The notes: generated by a model from the sequence alone, not told the origin. 64,000 nucleotides of DNA from an uncultured Porphyromonadaceae bacterium (GCA_937892215.1 CALAVE010000025.1:3516-67515); one strand, 5' to 3'; numbered from the stretch's first letter, positions 25,237 through 36,586 are shown. Made by a program: numbers and translations.

Positions 25237-27249
25237 TTATGACTTGTAGTTACGGGTTTGCACCTTGATAGCCTCGTACTTGAGCGGTTCCTTGATGAGC
25301 GAAGGAGCGGTTTCGTCATCGCCGTTGTACTTCCAGCAAGCCACGTAGAAGTAGTTCTGGTCGTCGCGGCGAGCCTCGCCTTCTTCGGTCTGGTGCTCTT
25401 CGCGGAAGTGTCCGCCGCAGCTTTCGTTGCGGTTGAGCGCGTCGTGAGCGATGAGTTCGCCCATGGTGATGAAGTCGCGCAGGCGGAATGCCTTGTCGAG
25501 CTCAATGTTCATGCCCTCTTGAGTTCCGGGAACGAACAGGTTGGTTTCAAACTCGTGGCGCAGTTCCTTGAGTTTCTTGAGGGCCTCTTGGAGCGATTCC
25601 TTGGTGCGCGCCATGCCCACGTAGTCCCACATGATGTGCCCCAGTTCCTTGTGGATGGAGTCAACGCTGCGCTTGCCCTGGATGTCCATGAGGTGGTCCA
25701 GATTAGCCTGAACACGCTTTTCAGCCTCGTCGAACTCGGGGGTGTCGGTGGTGAAGTGCGGCACTGTAATCTGGTCGCTGAGGTAGTTCTGGATGGTGTA
25801 TGGCAGCACGAAGTAACCGTCGGCCAGACCCTGCATCAGAGCGGAAGCACCGAGTCGGTTAGCGCCGTGGTCGCTGAAGTTGCACTCGCCGATGGCGAAC
25901 AGGCCCTTAACGCTTGTCTGCAGTTCGTAGTCAACCCAGATGCCGCCCATAGTGTAGTGGATTGCGGGATAAATCATCATGGGGTTGTAGTATTTCTCAC
26001 CGTTGATTTCGTTGGCGAGTTCACCGGGGTTAACGTCGGTGATTTCCTCATACATGTCGAAGAGGTTACCGTAGCGCTGACGGATAACGTCGATGCCCAG
26101 ACGGTTAATTGCCTCGCTGAAATCCAGGAACACGGCCTTGCCGGTGTTGTTAACGCCAAATCCCTTGTCGCAACGCTCCTTAGCGGCGCGGCTTGCCACG
26201 TCGCGCGGCACCAGGTTGCCGAATGCCGGATAGCGGCGCTCCAGGTAGTAGTCGCGGTTTTCCTCGGGTATGTCGCTACCCTTGATTTCGCCGCGCTGCA
26301 GTTTCTTGGCGTCCTCATTATCCTTAGGCACCCAGATTCGTCCGTCGTTACGGAGCGACTCCGACATAAGCGTGAGTTTAGACTGCTTGTCGCCGTGAAC
26401 AGGGATACAGGTGGGGTGAATCTGCACATAGGCCGGATTTGCGAAATAAGCGCCCTTGCGGTAGCAAGCCATAGCGGCCGAGCAGTTGCAGGCCATGGCG
26501 TTAGTGGAGAGGAAGTAGGTGTTTCCGTATCCACCGGTGGCGATTACCACTGCGTGAGCGGCGAATCGCTCCAGTTTACCGGTTACCAGGTTCTTGGCTA
26601 TGATTCCGCGTGCACGTCCGTCGATGATGACGATGTCGTGCATCTCGTAGCGGTTGTAGCTCTTCACTGTGCCCATCTGAATCTGGCGGTTGAGTGATGA
26701 ATAGGCGCCGAGTAGCAGCTGCTGTCCGGTCTGGCCCTTAGCGTAGAACGTGCGGCTCACCTGAGCGCCGCCGAACGAGCGGTTGGCCAGCAGACCTCCG
26801 TATTCACGAGCGAAAGGCACGCCCTGTGCCACGCACTGGTCGATGATATTGTTCGACACCTCAGCGAGGCGGTACACATTGGCTTCGCGAGCGCGATAGT
26901 CGCCACCCTTCACAGTGTCGTAGAACAGGCGGTAAACCGAGTCACCGTCGTTCTGGTAGTTCTTGGCTGCGTTGATACCGCCCTGCGCTGCTATGGAGTG
27001 AGCGCGACGCGGAGAGTCTTGTATGCAGAAGTTGAGCACGTTGAATCCCATTTCGCCCAGAGTGGCGGCGGCGCTGGCACCAGCCAGACCGGTACCCACC
27101 ACGATGATGTCGAGGCGACGCTTGTTGGCCGGGTTCACGAGTTTCTGATGAGCCTTGTAGTTGGTCCATTTCTCAGCCACAGGCCCTTCCGGTATTTTAG
27201 AGTCGATTACGGGCGCTCCGGCCTGTAAAGTCTTATCTTTTTCTTCCAT
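25237..27249 (-). CDS. frdA: Fumarate reductase/succinate dehydrogenase flavoprotein subunit
   Basis: A 670-residue catalytic subunit with covalently bound FAD. Seen are the dinucleotide-binding start VVGTGLAGASAAATLGEMG, the FAD-linking His region RRAHSIAAQGGINAAKN, the substrate-site HPTCIPVHG and FSDHGANRLGASALMQGLAD. It interconverts fumarate and succinate on the cytoplasmic face. The length (about 640-670) is typical of the Bacteroidetes/epsilon-type enzyme. It lies between frdC (44 bp upstream) and frdB. Confidence 0.96.
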   Translation of the reverse strand: MEEKDKTLQAGAPVIDSKIPEGPVAEKWTNYKAHQKLVNPANKRRLDIIVVGTGLAGASAAATLGEMGFNVLNFCIQDSPRRAHSIAAQGGINAAKNYQNDGDSVYRLFYDTVKGGDYRAREANVYRLAEVSNNIIDQCVAQGVPFAREYGGLLANRSFGGAQVSRTFYAKGQTGQQLLLGAYSSLNRQIQMGTVKSYNRYEMHDIVIIDGRARGIIAKNLVTGKLERFAAHAVVIATGGYGNTYFLSTNAMACNCSAAMACYRKGAYFANPAYVQIHPTCIPVHGDKQSKLTLMSESLRNDGRIWVPKDNEDAKKLQRGEIKGSDIPEENRDYYLERRYPAFGNLVPRDVASRAAKERCDKGFGVNNTGKAVFLDFSEAINRLGIDVIRQRYGNLFDMYEEITDVNPGELANEINGEKYYNPMMIYPAIHYTMGGIWVDYELQTSVKGLFAIGECNFSDHGANRLGASALMQGLADGYFVLPYTIQNYLSDQITVPHFTTDTPEFDEAEKRVQANLDHLMDIQGKRSVDSIHKELGHIMWDYVGMARTKESLQEALKKLKELRHEFETNLFVPGTQEGMNIELDKAFRLRDFITMGELIAHDALNRNESCGGHFREEHQTEEGEARRDDQNYFYVACWKYNGDDETAPSLIKEPLKYEAIKVQTRNYKS

Positions 27250-27293
27250 GTTAGAAAATTTTAGTATGAATGTGAAATTAAAGAACTGAAAGA

Positions 27294-27950
27294 TTAGAGG
27301 GCGAAGAACCAGGTGAAGTAGATGACTTCAATGGCAAACAGCCCCATAACGATAGTAGCCCACCACCATCCGATGCATTTCCAGCGAGCAATCCACTTCT
27401 CGTTGGCAGTGCCTATTGTCTGGAAAGCGCTCCAGAATCCGTGAGTGATGTGGAACCAGATAGCGCAGAAACCGATGAGATAAACCGGAGCGACCCACAG
27501 TTGAGAGAAAGCGGCGCTCAGAGCGTCGGTTCCGCTTGCGGGTATGTCACCAAGCACCTCGGGCAACTGCATCTTGGCCCAGAACTGAGCAAGGTGGAGA
27601 ACGAGGAAGCAGAGCACGATGATGCCCAGCACGAGCATGTTCTGCGACGCCCATTCCACGCTCTTGGGCTTGGCCGAAACGGCATAGCGGTCGTTACCGC
27701 GTGCCTTGCGGTTCTGCCATGTGAGCAGGAAGGCGAAGCAGATGTGCACAATGAAGCCGGCGGCAAGGATTGCCGTGCCTACCAATGCGTACCAGTTGGC
27801 ACCAAGGAATTCACAAACAGCCTCATAAGCGTCGAGCGAAATTAGAGCCACGGCATTCATGAGGGCATGAAAAGTCAGAAATAGGATGAGGAATAAGCCG
27901 GAAACGGACATTATCACCTTTCGTCCTACTGAAGAATTGATTAACCACAT
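27294..27950 (-). CDS. frdC: Fumarate reductase/succinate dehydrogenase cytochrome b subunit (b558 type)
   Basis: A 218-residue inner membrane protein with five transmembrane helices. The start MWLINSSVGRKVIMSVSGLF and the internal histidines in FHALMNA, GFIVHICFAF, FLVLHLAQFW and ITHGFWSAF (candidate haem ligands) match the single-subunit, di-haem b558 anchor. It anchors FrdA/FrdB and links them to the menaquinone pool. It is the first gene of the operon. Confidence 0.93.
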   Translation of the reverse strand: MWLINSSVGRKVIMSVSGLFLILFLTFHALMNAVALISLDAYEAVCEFLGANWYALVGTAILAAGFIVHICFAFLLTWQNRKARGNDRYAVSAKPKSVEWASQNMLVLGIIVLCFLVLHLAQFWAKMQLPEVLGDIPASGTDALSAAFSQLWVAPVYLIGFCAIWFHITHGFWSAFQTIGTANEKWIARWKCIGWWWATIVMGLFAIEVIYFTWFFAL

Positions 27951-28033
27951 AGTAGTTTAGTAATTTAGTTATTAATTGTTTAGTTATTGTCGTCTTTTCG
28001 TGGATGTGTCACCGACTCGGTAACATTAATGTG

Positions 28034-28064
28034 CAAAGTTACAGATTTAACCCGTCATTTGCAA
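28034..28064 (-). promoter_or_regulatory. Promoter of the frdCAB operon
   Basis: On the minus strand TAACTTTG (28041-28034) is preceded, 20 bp upstream, by TTG (28064-28062). It lies 84 bp before frdC, leaving a leader of about 75 nt. Confidence 0.7.
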
Positions 28065-28109
28065 CAATTAAGGAAAAAATTCTTTAACCGTGACAATTCA
28101 CCGAATTTG

Positions 28110-28140
28110 TTGCATGTCTCACAAACATTTATTACCTTTG
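28110..28140 (+). promoter_or_regulatory. Promoter of the 1070-residue secreted protein
   Basis: TTG (28110-28112) and TACCTTTG (28133-28140) are 20 bp apart; the start codon is 41 bp downstream. Confidence 0.65.
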
Positions 28141-28180
28141 CTAATCAGCAATAGCAATAAAACTTAAACCCAATTCAAGT

Positions 28181-31100
28181 ATGAGAGCAACATTAGGGAA
28201 ACTTATTTTTTTATTTTCAATTATCGCACTCACCACAAGCGCGGCCCAAGCCGGAGCATTACAGACCGAGAGCCGCAAAGTGATTTTCTCGGCCGGAAAA
28301 GACTTGGACGCATACAAGACATTAACTCCGGGCAAACACATCAACATTAAAGCCGCTCTAAGCCCACGCTCCGACACAGTGCGCCGATTCCTGCGTGTGG
28401 TGGGAAACACAGCATGGCCGTCGCCGTGGGACTTGCGCGGCGAACGTAATTTCCGCTATGTGGAGTGCCTGGTGGACGACAATCTGGATTCGGTGGTGCG
28501 AAAGAGCGAGCGCTATTCGCTCTATTTCAAGGGTGATAACGATGACTTTGAGCGACACGTGTATAACCGCATAATGGGCGACAGGCTCAAGCCGGGGAAG
28601 TTCACGCTGCGCATACCGGTGGTCAGGAAGGACAACCTCACGGTGAGTAAAGGAGGTAACTTCGGGGTGGAATTGCAGATATACCTTAAGCGTCCTGGGC
28701 GAGCCGCTGAAGATGTTTACGACAAGGCCGACCGTGTGCTGTGGGTACCTGTCCCCGAAGGGACGAGCAAGCGCTACGAGGCCGTGGAAAAGGAACTGGA
28801 ACTGCCACAAGACGTGGCTTGCATACTGCTGAGACTGGGCGGAACCCGATTTGCCGGTGAGTGCTGGGTGGAGTCGCCGGTGCTGCTTCAGGACGGCAAG
28901 CCGGTGTGGAAGGCCCCCTTTGTGAAAGAGGAGGCGCGCACCGAGAAGCGCAACTACTGGGTGGGAATCAATATGTCCACCAAGATGTGGCCCAAGTGGC
29001 ACATAGAGTTCAACGGAATCACGGTGAAGGATGGGTATGAGTTCGACCGTTGCTCGGATATCGCTGATTTTATGATACCTCTGCCTCAGAACGTAGCCGG
29101 CAACGGCACATTCAAGTTGACACTGCAGAAGGAAGCGCACCGCGTGAGTTGGCCCTACTGCCTGCGGCGGGTGGAAGTGATAGAGGAGAGCGCCCGCGAC
29201 TTTGAGGTGGCCTATCTGCCTGAATATGTGACGGCAGGGAAGAAATTCGGCATGCTGATTGAGACTAACAAACCCGATGTGGAACTAATGGTGAACTCAC
29301 CGGGTAACACGCAGATTCTGAGTCTGCACGATACCGGTCTGCATGTGGTTACACTGAATGCTGGAGAAGCCGGCGTGCCCGTGAACGTGAAACTCGCTTC
29401 GAACGGCCGGACCGAGACAGTGACGGTGAAAAACGTGATAGAGAAGCACGGGAAAGAGGTTCTGCTCAGTAGCGGTGATGAAATCTACGCGCCGAAAGAC
29501 CCTGCCACCTACGACTACTTCTTCAAGTGGTATCTGCGCTCTGGCGTGGGTAACGCCTATCATTTCCGCCCGTCGTATCAGTGGAACGGCACGCGTGAAG
29601 TGCTCCCCGAGTTCGTGAAAAGATACACCGACGTGCTTAACGACATGAACATTCCCTACGCTTGGCAGGTCGAGGGACGAAACCTGGCCGCAAGCAGGCT
29701 CAACCCGTCGCTCGACGCGCTCGCCGGCCCCATGTTCCGCGGTAAGCAGGCGCATGAGAACGACGGCGGCTACTACTACTGGACACAGTTCCGCTACGTG
29801 GGACTCTTCTCCGACATAGCGGCCCGTACGCGCCCATACGGCGGAATCTTTGCCAAGCGTCCGCCCATTTTCACCGACCACGGCGACTATATCCACTACG
29901 ACCGCAAGAAGGTGACCGATATGGCCGACGGAGCACGATATTTCGTGAGTAACCTGCGCTACAGCAAAGGCGAGAGTACGCGCCACACAGGGCCGAGTAC
30001 GCTGTTCCGCTACTTCTATCAGGCCGGTTACGACTGGCTTGGCGCAGAGCAGATGTACGGACCGGAGGAGAAGATAATGTCGTCGCTGCGCGGCGCTTCG
30101 CGGGCCTATAGCAAGCCCGACTACGGCTCGCTGCACGCTATGCAGTGGTTACGCCCCTATCAGTTTGAGAAAAAGGACCATGCTCTGCGCTTCTATATGT
30201 CGCTGGCCACGGCTTTCATGCACGGCTCAAGCCACATCAACACCGAGGAGGCATTGTGGACCGACGAACTGGTTCACGACCGCTACAGCGAGAGCGGCCG
30301 CGAGCACCTCAAGGCTCAGAACCTGATGCTGGAGTACATTAAGACGCACGACCGCCCGGGCCGGATGGTTACGCGCGTGGCGGTGATTCAAGGGCGCAAC
30401 GACGCATGGCGCAGCTTCGGCCGCGGACCGATTTGGGAACAGGACGGCCAGAAGTGGGCGTTCAACAAGGCGATGGAAAGTTTCGACGTGGCCACAAGCG
30501 TCTATTATCCACAAAATGGTAACAGCGACTGTGGCCCCGACGGTTGGTTCACCACCACACCCTACGGTGCCGTGGATTTCCTGCCGGTAGAGGCTCCTCA
30601 GGACGTGCTTAACAGTTACGGAATGATAGCGTTCATGGGCTGGAACACCTACGATTCCGGTGACTTTGCCCGAATGAAAGCCTATGTGGAGCAGGGTGGA
30701 ACGCTGGTGCTGACAGCAGCGCACCTGAATGCCGACTTGCAGCCCGATGAGGCGCCCCACTTCCCCGAGGACGATGCCGTGATACGTGCGATGCTGGGCG
30801 ACGGCTACCGTGCGCTAACAGAGAAAACCGAAATAACGCTGGGGTGCGGAAAGATTATCTACTATCCGCAGGCTGTCTATCCTGCCGATGCGCAAATCAG
30901 GGCCGATTATGAGGCCACGTTGCGTGGCGAAGCGGCAAAACTGGCTGAGCGTGAGAGTCTTGCCGGATGGATTAAGGCCGATGACGGGAACAAAATCAGT
31001 TGGACAGTGTGGGACAGCGGAAATATGCGCGTGATTTATCTGCTGAACATCGACTGGCAGAACGCAGAGACGCATAACGCTTTGCTCCAGTATCGGGACA

Positions 31101-31393
31101 AGGTTCTGAATGTCGCCGTGAAGCCGTGGGAGATTAAGACGGTGTACCTGAGCAAGGGCGCAGTGGTGATACCGGAGGACAACACCACTCATGTGATAAG
31201 CGTGGACGAGGGCGAGCGAGGCGCGCTAACCGTGCGCTACCAGACCACCAGCGACCGTGCCCGTGTGCAGATGGGCAAGGTGCTGATGCCTGTGGAAGAT
31301 GTTCCGGCACCCGGTGCCATCAGGCAAATACAAAAGATTAAAACCGTGATAAGCATTATCCCAACAGCCGGAGTCCACGAAACCACCCTGTAG
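28181..31393 (+). CDS. Large secreted protein, possible glycoside hydrolase of unknown family
   Basis: A 1070-residue protein that I cannot place in a named family. It has a signal peptide (residues 1-24, ending TTSAAQA). Residues ~30-330 look like beta-sandwich domains (carbohydrate-binding or sugar-ester type, with an NYWVGINMSTKMWPKWHIEF strand region). Residues ~435-740 look like a TIM-barrel glycosidase rich in aromatic and acidic residues; candidate catalytic acids are in YDWLGAEQMYG and SSHINTEEALWTDE. Residues ~790-890 (SYGMIAFMGWNTYDSGDF, then GGTLVLTAAHLN) resemble the GATase-like domain found after the barrel in GH42-type enzymes. A beta domain ends the protein. It is a lone gene between frdCAB and miaB. 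A role in host or plant glycan breakdown is a guess. Confidence 0.5.
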   Translation: MRATLGKLIFLFSIIALTTSAAQAGALQTESRKVIFSAGKDLDAYKTLTPGKHINIKAALSPRSDTVRRFLRVVGNTAWPSPWDLRGERNFRYVECLVDDNLDSVVRKSERYSLYFKGDNDDFERHVYNRIMGDRLKPGKFTLRIPVVRKDNLTVSKGGNFGVELQIYLKRPGRAAEDVYDKADRVLWVPVPEGTSKRYEAVEKELELPQDVACILLRLGGTRFAGECWVESPVLLQDGKPVWKAPFVKEEARTEKRNYWVGINMSTKMWPKWHIEFNGITVKDGYEFDRCSDIADFMIPLPQNVAGNGTFKLTLQKEAHRVSWPYCLRRVEVIEESARDFEVAYLPEYVTAGKKFGMLIETNKPDVELMVNSPGNTQILSLHDTGLHVVTLNAGEAGVPVNVKLASNGRTETVTVKNVIEKHGKEVLLSSGDEIYAPKDPATYDYFFKWYLRSGVGNAYHFRPSYQWNGTREVLPEFVKRYTDVLNDMNIPYAWQVEGRNLAASRLNPSLDALAGPMFRGKQAHENDGGYYYWTQFRYVGLFSDIAARTRPYGGIFAKRPPIFTDHGDYIHYDRKKVTDMADGARYFVSNLRYSKGESTRHTGPSTLFRYFYQAGYDWLGAEQMYGPEEKIMSSLRGASRAYSKPDYGSLHAMQWLRPYQFEKKDHALRFYMSLATAFMHGSSHINTEEALWTDELVHDRYSESGREHLKAQNLMLEYIKTHDRPGRMVTRVAVIQGRNDAWRSFGRGPIWEQDGQKWAFNKAMESFDVATSVYYPQNGNSDCGPDGWFTTTPYGAVDFLPVEAPQDVLNSYGMIAFMGWNTYDSGDFARMKAYVEQGGTLVLTAAHLNADLQPDEAPHFPEDDAVIRAMLGDGYRALTEKTEITLGCGKIIYYPQAVYPADAQIRADYEATLRGEAAKLAERESLAGWIKADDGNKISWTVWDSGNMRVIYLLNIDWQNAETHNALLQYRDKVLNVAVKPWEIKTVYLSKGAVVIPEDNTTHVISVDEGERGALTVRYQTTSDRARVQMGKVLMPVEDVPAPGAIRQIQKIKTVISIIPTAGVHETTL

Positions 31394-31427
31394 CGGCTCA
31401 GAACGCTCAGAACAAGCGCCCGGGCAG

Positions 31428-31458
31428 TTTGATAAAAGGAAAAAAGGTTGTAACTTTG
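31428..31458 (+). promoter_or_regulatory. Promoter of miaB
   Basis: TTTG (31428-31431) and TAACTTTG (31451-31458) are exactly 19 bp apart, one of the best -33/-7 matches in the window. The start codon is 23 bp downstream. Confidence 0.75.
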
Positions 31459-31481
31459 CGGTCTCAAATGACAACGATACA

Positions 31482-32849
<1,368 letters not shown>

Positions 32850-32856
32850 GCCTGTG

Positions 32857-33933
32857 TCACGATGAAGTGAGAATGCGAGCCGTAGTGGCGGCTATTTCCG
32901 GCCACTGAAATTGTGTAATATCAAAATTGTAATTATTGGTATTTTCGGCTGTGAGTGTGTGCTCAATGATTTCTTTTAGTTGTGTTGTATTTCCCGTCTC
33001 AAAATAGCATGATTGCGGTAATTGGAGCAGGTGTGTGGCGGGGATGTCGCTTACTATCACCTGAAGATGATAGGATATGGCTTCCAGCAGGACAAGGGGG
33101 AAGCCTTCGTTTTCCGACGGAAGTACAAACAGTCGGGCGTGTGAATAGAGTTGGGCAAGGTCGTTCCCGGCGGTAAATCCGGTGAAAATCACCTTGTGAT
33201 GCGTGTCGAGCGCGCGCAGTTCGTTGAGGTAAGTACTGTCGTGGTCGCTACCGCCGGCAATAACCAGTTGCGACACCTGTGGGCATTCCTGAACGGCCTT
33301 TATGAGATGATGGAACCCTTTCTCCGGTGTGATTCGTCCCACGGCCAGCAGATACTCTCCCGGGATGATGCCTTTGCTGCTGAGGAAATCGGTCTCGGCC
33401 ACCGGTACGGCAGGGTGCAGTCCATTAGGTATGTAAGTGCTTTTGCGTCTGATTTTCTCGGCGTATTTCTCCATTTGGAACTTGTTCACGAAGATTATGC
33501 GGTGGCACCAGCGGAGCGATACGTGTTCGCTCAGGCGAAGCAGGGCCTTGGCAAAAGGTCCCCATTTCTTGTGCTCGTAGTTGGCACTGTGGTAGGTCAT
33601 TATCACCTTAAATCCGAAAAGTCGCAGAATAGGTGCGAACAGGCCGGGACCTATGTTGTGTATGTGAACGGCATCGGTGCGGTGGAAAATGATGTGCATC
33701 ACGCTGAGGAATGTGTGAAAAAGGGCCTCAAACCCCTTGACGCGTGTTGACGGAAGATCCACGAAAGTAATGTTGGGATAAGTGCGCGTTGACTCAGGTG
33801 TGAGGTAGGGCTTGCGGCGGTAAACCCGGAAGTTCGCGTCGGAGATGAGCGGGTAGATATTTTGGCAGTGCATTTCCACCCCGCCCTGAATTCCGGGGAA
33901 TCCCCTCGTTCCGATTACCGCTACCGTCTTCAT
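32857..33933 (-). CDS. Glycosyltransferase family 4
   Basis: A 358-residue cytoplasmic GT-B enzyme. The start is placed at 33933 (MKTVAVIGTRGFPGIQGGVE), because the upstream TTG would overlap the preceding gene and adds nothing family-like. Motifs: GTRGFPGIQGGVEMHCQ for the N-terminal loop and, in the C-terminal half, LLAVGRITPEKGFHHLI and the E-x7-E site LPSENEGFPLVLLEAISY. The GTRGFPGxxGGxE start is typical of rhamnosyl- or related transferases (WbpY/RfaG-like, DUF1972-containing). It is 16 bp after the next glycosyltransferase on the same strand, in the polysaccharide region. The sugar donor is unknown. Confidence 0.88.
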   Translation of the reverse strand: MKTVAVIGTRGFPGIQGGVEMHCQNIYPLISDANFRVYRRKPYLTPESTRTYPNITFVDLPSTRVKGFEALFHTFLSVMHIIFHRTDAVHIHNIGPGLFAPILRLFGFKVIMTYHSANYEHKKWGPFAKALLRLSEHVSLRWCHRIIFVNKFQMEKYAEKIRRKSTYIPNGLHPAVPVAETDFLSSKGIIPGEYLLAVGRITPEKGFHHLIKAVQECPQVSQLVIAGGSDHDSTYLNELRALDTHHKVIFTGFTAGNDLAQLYSHARLFVLPSENEGFPLVLLEAISYHLQVIVSDIPATHLLQLPQSCYFETGNTTQLKEIIEHTLTAENTNNYNFDITQFQWPEIAATTARILTSS

Positions 33934-33949
33934 CGCTTTAGTGTGGGAA

Positions 33950-35149
33950 TTAGTCGAAATAGATTTTTTCAAGTCTTCCCAGATGGCTCTCGCCTGAGAA
34001 GCGATTCAGGGCATCGCGGGCAATCTCATCGTAATTGAAAGAATAACTGCCGCTCATGACCGAATTAATGCACCGCTCCAGCTCAATCTGGTCTCCCCAT
34101 GTGAATGTGAGACCGTTAGATGGCGATATGAGTTCAGGTATGCCGCCTATTTGCGCCCCCACTACCGGCACGCCGGCGCAAAGCGCCTCGATGGTGCTGA
34201 GCGGATTGTTCTCGTAACATTCCGACGGCTGGATTAAAAGGCGTGCGTGCGAAAGTAAGTGACTGACTTCAACGGCATCAAGGCGACCGAGAAACTCTAT
34301 GTTGGGGAGGTCGTAGTGTGAGATGAGATGCTGTTTCAGTGGGCCACCACCGGCTATTTTCAACTTGTAGGGAAGATTCTTGGCTGTTTTTAGTAAAGTC
34401 TCCACCCCCTTTTCGCTGCTTAGTCTACCTATGTATGTGTAATAGTCCTCTTTGTTGTTGTGTGGAAGGTCTTTCAGTTCCTCATGTTTAATGGGATCAA
34501 GAAAGTTGTTCACCACATGCAGTTTGTGGGCATTGAACCCACCCTTAATCATCTGCTCTCGCATGAAGTTGCTGGGACAGATGAAGGCGTGCGTGAACTT
34601 CTGCAGCTTGATACGGTTCCATTTCAGGGCTTCGGCCCATGCCAGCGTGCTGGCCGCCATGCTTTCCTTGAAGCATCGCTGAGTGAGAATGCGCCCCTTA
34701 TTGAAGAAGCAACGTTCGCACACGTTGCCGCGGTTGAGGCAACTGTAGGCCGGGCATAGGAGTTTGTAGTCGTGCAGAGTCCACACCACGCGGCTTCCAT
34801 AGTCGTGGGCTATTTGCCCCACCACAGGTGAAATGTAGGAGTGGATGTTGTGCAGATGCACCACATCGGGCTTAAATTCGTTAAGCACTTTCTTGAAGTC
34901 TTCCACCACCTTGTAGCCGCCGAGTGTGCGACGGGCAAAGTTTATCTTATCCTTGACCGATGATGTCTTGAACGAGACTTCGGGGGTTGTGTGAACGTAT
35001 GGAGCCCTGATAGTGTCCTGATAGTCCATGGTGAAGACCGCCACTTCGTAGCCGTGTGCAGACAGCAAATCCTGGAGGTTGATGGCAACCACCTCAGCCC
35101 CGCCTCGGGTGTAGTAGAACTTATTGACGAGCAGAACGCGCTTATTCAT
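33950..35149 (-). CDS. Glycosyltransferase family 4
   Basis: A 399-residue GT-B glycosyltransferase. The start at 35149 (MNKRVLLVNKFYYTRGGAEV) is the family's normal start; the upstream in-frame extension to 35350 overlaps the next gene and reads as non-coding. Motifs: RGGAEVVAINLQDLLSAHGY, VVWTLHDYKLLCPAYSCL with a Cys cluster (CLNRGNVCERCFFNKG), YTYIGRLSSEKGVETL and ECYENNPLSTIEALCAGVPV. The paired cysteines are a feature of WcaL/Kfo-type transferases of this subgroup. It is followed at 16 bp by another GT4 gene, so the two act in one polysaccharide pathway. Confidence 0.88.
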   Translation of the reverse strand: MNKRVLLVNKFYYTRGGAEVVAINLQDLLSAHGYEVAVFTMDYQDTIRAPYVHTTPEVSFKTSSVKDKINFARRTLGGYKVVEDFKKVLNEFKPDVVHLHNIHSYISPVVGQIAHDYGSRVVWTLHDYKLLCPAYSCLNRGNVCERCFFNKGRILTQRCFKESMAASTLAWAEALKWNRIKLQKFTHAFICPSNFMREQMIKGGFNAHKLHVVNNFLDPIKHEELKDLPHNNKEDYYTYIGRLSSEKGVETLLKTAKNLPYKLKIAGGGPLKQHLISHYDLPNIEFLGRLDAVEVSHLLSHARLLIQPSECYENNPLSTIEALCAGVPVVGAQIGGIPELISPSNGLTFTWGDQIELERCINSVMSGSYSFNYDEIARDALNRFSGESHLGRLEKIYFD

Positions 35150-35291
35150 AGAGGTAAAAAGGACATAGAAAGTGACACGCTTAATATAATATAACGTAAC
35201 AAGTGAGATATTATTGTTAAAGATGCTGACTGAAAGTGTGCGCGTCTCACCTTGAAAGTTCCAATAAGAAGTGCGAAAGGTTCTTATGAGC

Positions 35292-36413
35292 TTAGTGATT
35301 GAGTTTAGGCAAGATTTCTGTTTCGAATACCTTAACCATGGTTCGGGCACAACCGTTGTTGGTTAATGTATCACGGATGGATACGCAGTTAGCATGATAA
35401 GTGGGATAGTTCTCTATTGCTTTTGCAAGATCGGTCTCATCCCAGTTAGCGCGTGCCACGCCTAACTCATGCTCTTGAATGAATGGTGCGGAAGTCGGTA
35501 TAGTGTTGCTTATGATTGGGGTTCCGCTGATTATAGCTTCGGGAATTGAAACCATGTTGAGGTCATGCAGAGTGTTGATAAGCATAGCGGTAGCGGTTCT
35601 AAGCATAAGGGCCATTTCCTCATGCCGCATAAATCCGTGGAACTGAACTGATCCTTCCACATTTTGCTGCCGGGCTAGTTCTTTTAGTGTTTCGCAATAG
35701 TCACCGTCACCAATAATGAGTAGCTTGAAGTCGGCATACTGCGGATAATTGTGAATTAGGGTAGCAAAAGATTTGATAGATATATCAATGCCTTTTGCTG
35801 CGATTAGACGTGAAACAATGATGAAATGACGCTTTACTTCGTCAGAAGGAAACAGGATAGCTCCATTCGCGCCATGGTCAACGCATGTTTTACTCACATT
35901 GTGCGTGTATTGTGAAATGAACTTGCGGGCTCGCTCGCTGCGAGCCACTACTCGTGACTTTCGCATGAAGAGGGGCACGATTATGTTATACCAGAAACGT
36001 GCAGGTATTTTGAAGAACTTGCGCTGATGAATGTCCATTTCCTGCCATATAATTAGCTTGCGTCCAAGGCATCGGGATGCTATAAGTGAAGAAACTGCAA
36101 ATGCCTCACTTGCAATAGCAAAGTCGAATTGTGAGGAATTCTCCTTTATCCATCTGTTCATCCCTTTAGGAAATGGGATTAGGTCTGGTTTGAAAACGCT
36201 TGGCCAGCGGGAGGGGAAAAAAACTACCCTAAAATCATATGATTCCTCCTGTAGTGGCTGGAACTCTTCACTGGCAAGAATAGTTACAGAATGTCCGTTG
36301 CTGACAAAGCCTTGGGCAAAGTTACATATCATGCAGTCCTTTATGGAATTGCGACGAGTTATTACGCCTTTTTCCGATGTTGATAATATGCAGTTGATAA
36401 TCAGTATGTTCAT
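35292..36413 (-). CDS. Glycosyltransferase family 4
   Basis: A 373-residue GT-B enzyme with the N-terminal start MNILIINCILSTSEKGVITR, an internal LIIWQEMDIHQR, and the donor-binding half FIIVSRLIAAKGIDISIKSF and MVSIPEAIISGTPIISNTIP (E-x7-E region). It belongs to the minus-strand glycosyltransferase run, upstream of two other GT4 genes, with a 142-bp gap. Its G+C is lower than the housekeeping genes, as in the neighbouring polysaccharide genes. The substrate is unknown. Confidence 0.82.
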   Translation of the reverse strand: MNILIINCILSTSEKGVITRRNSIKDCMICNFAQGFVSNGHSVTILASEEFQPLQEESYDFRVVFFPSRWPSVFKPDLIPFPKGMNRWIKENSSQFDFAIASEAFAVSSLIASRCLGRKLIIWQEMDIHQRKFFKIPARFWYNIIVPLFMRKSRVVARSERARKFISQYTHNVSKTCVDHGANGAILFPSDEVKRHFIIVSRLIAAKGIDISIKSFATLIHNYPQYADFKLLIIGDGDYCETLKELARQQNVEGSVQFHGFMRHEEMALMLRTATAMLINTLHDLNMVSIPEAIISGTPIISNTIPTSAPFIQEHELGVARANWDETDLAKAIENYPTYHANCVSIRDTLTNNGCARTMVKVFETEILPKLNH

Positions 36414-36549
36414 GTAGCAATATAACTCTGGGGTTAAAAAGTGGGGTAAAGTTAAGAATTTTTGGGGAGAATAAAGAAAATGACAGAATAAAATGTTTTG
36501 GTATGTTATTATGTTTATTTAAAAATAGGTGTTTTCAAGAAAAATGGTT

Positions 36550-36557
36550 TATCTTTG
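36550..36557 (+). promoter_or_regulatory. -7 promoter element of the GT2 gene
   Basis: TATCTTTG matches the Bacteroidetes -7 consensus, 30 bp before the start codon at 36587. Confidence 0.6.
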
Positions 36558-36586
36558 CAGTCGAATTCTGACTATTAAGAACAAGA

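Noticed and set aside
25258..26697. A 479-codon plus-strand open frame over frdA
   Set aside because: It is a shadow of the high-G+C codon pattern of frdA; no motif or start signal supports it.
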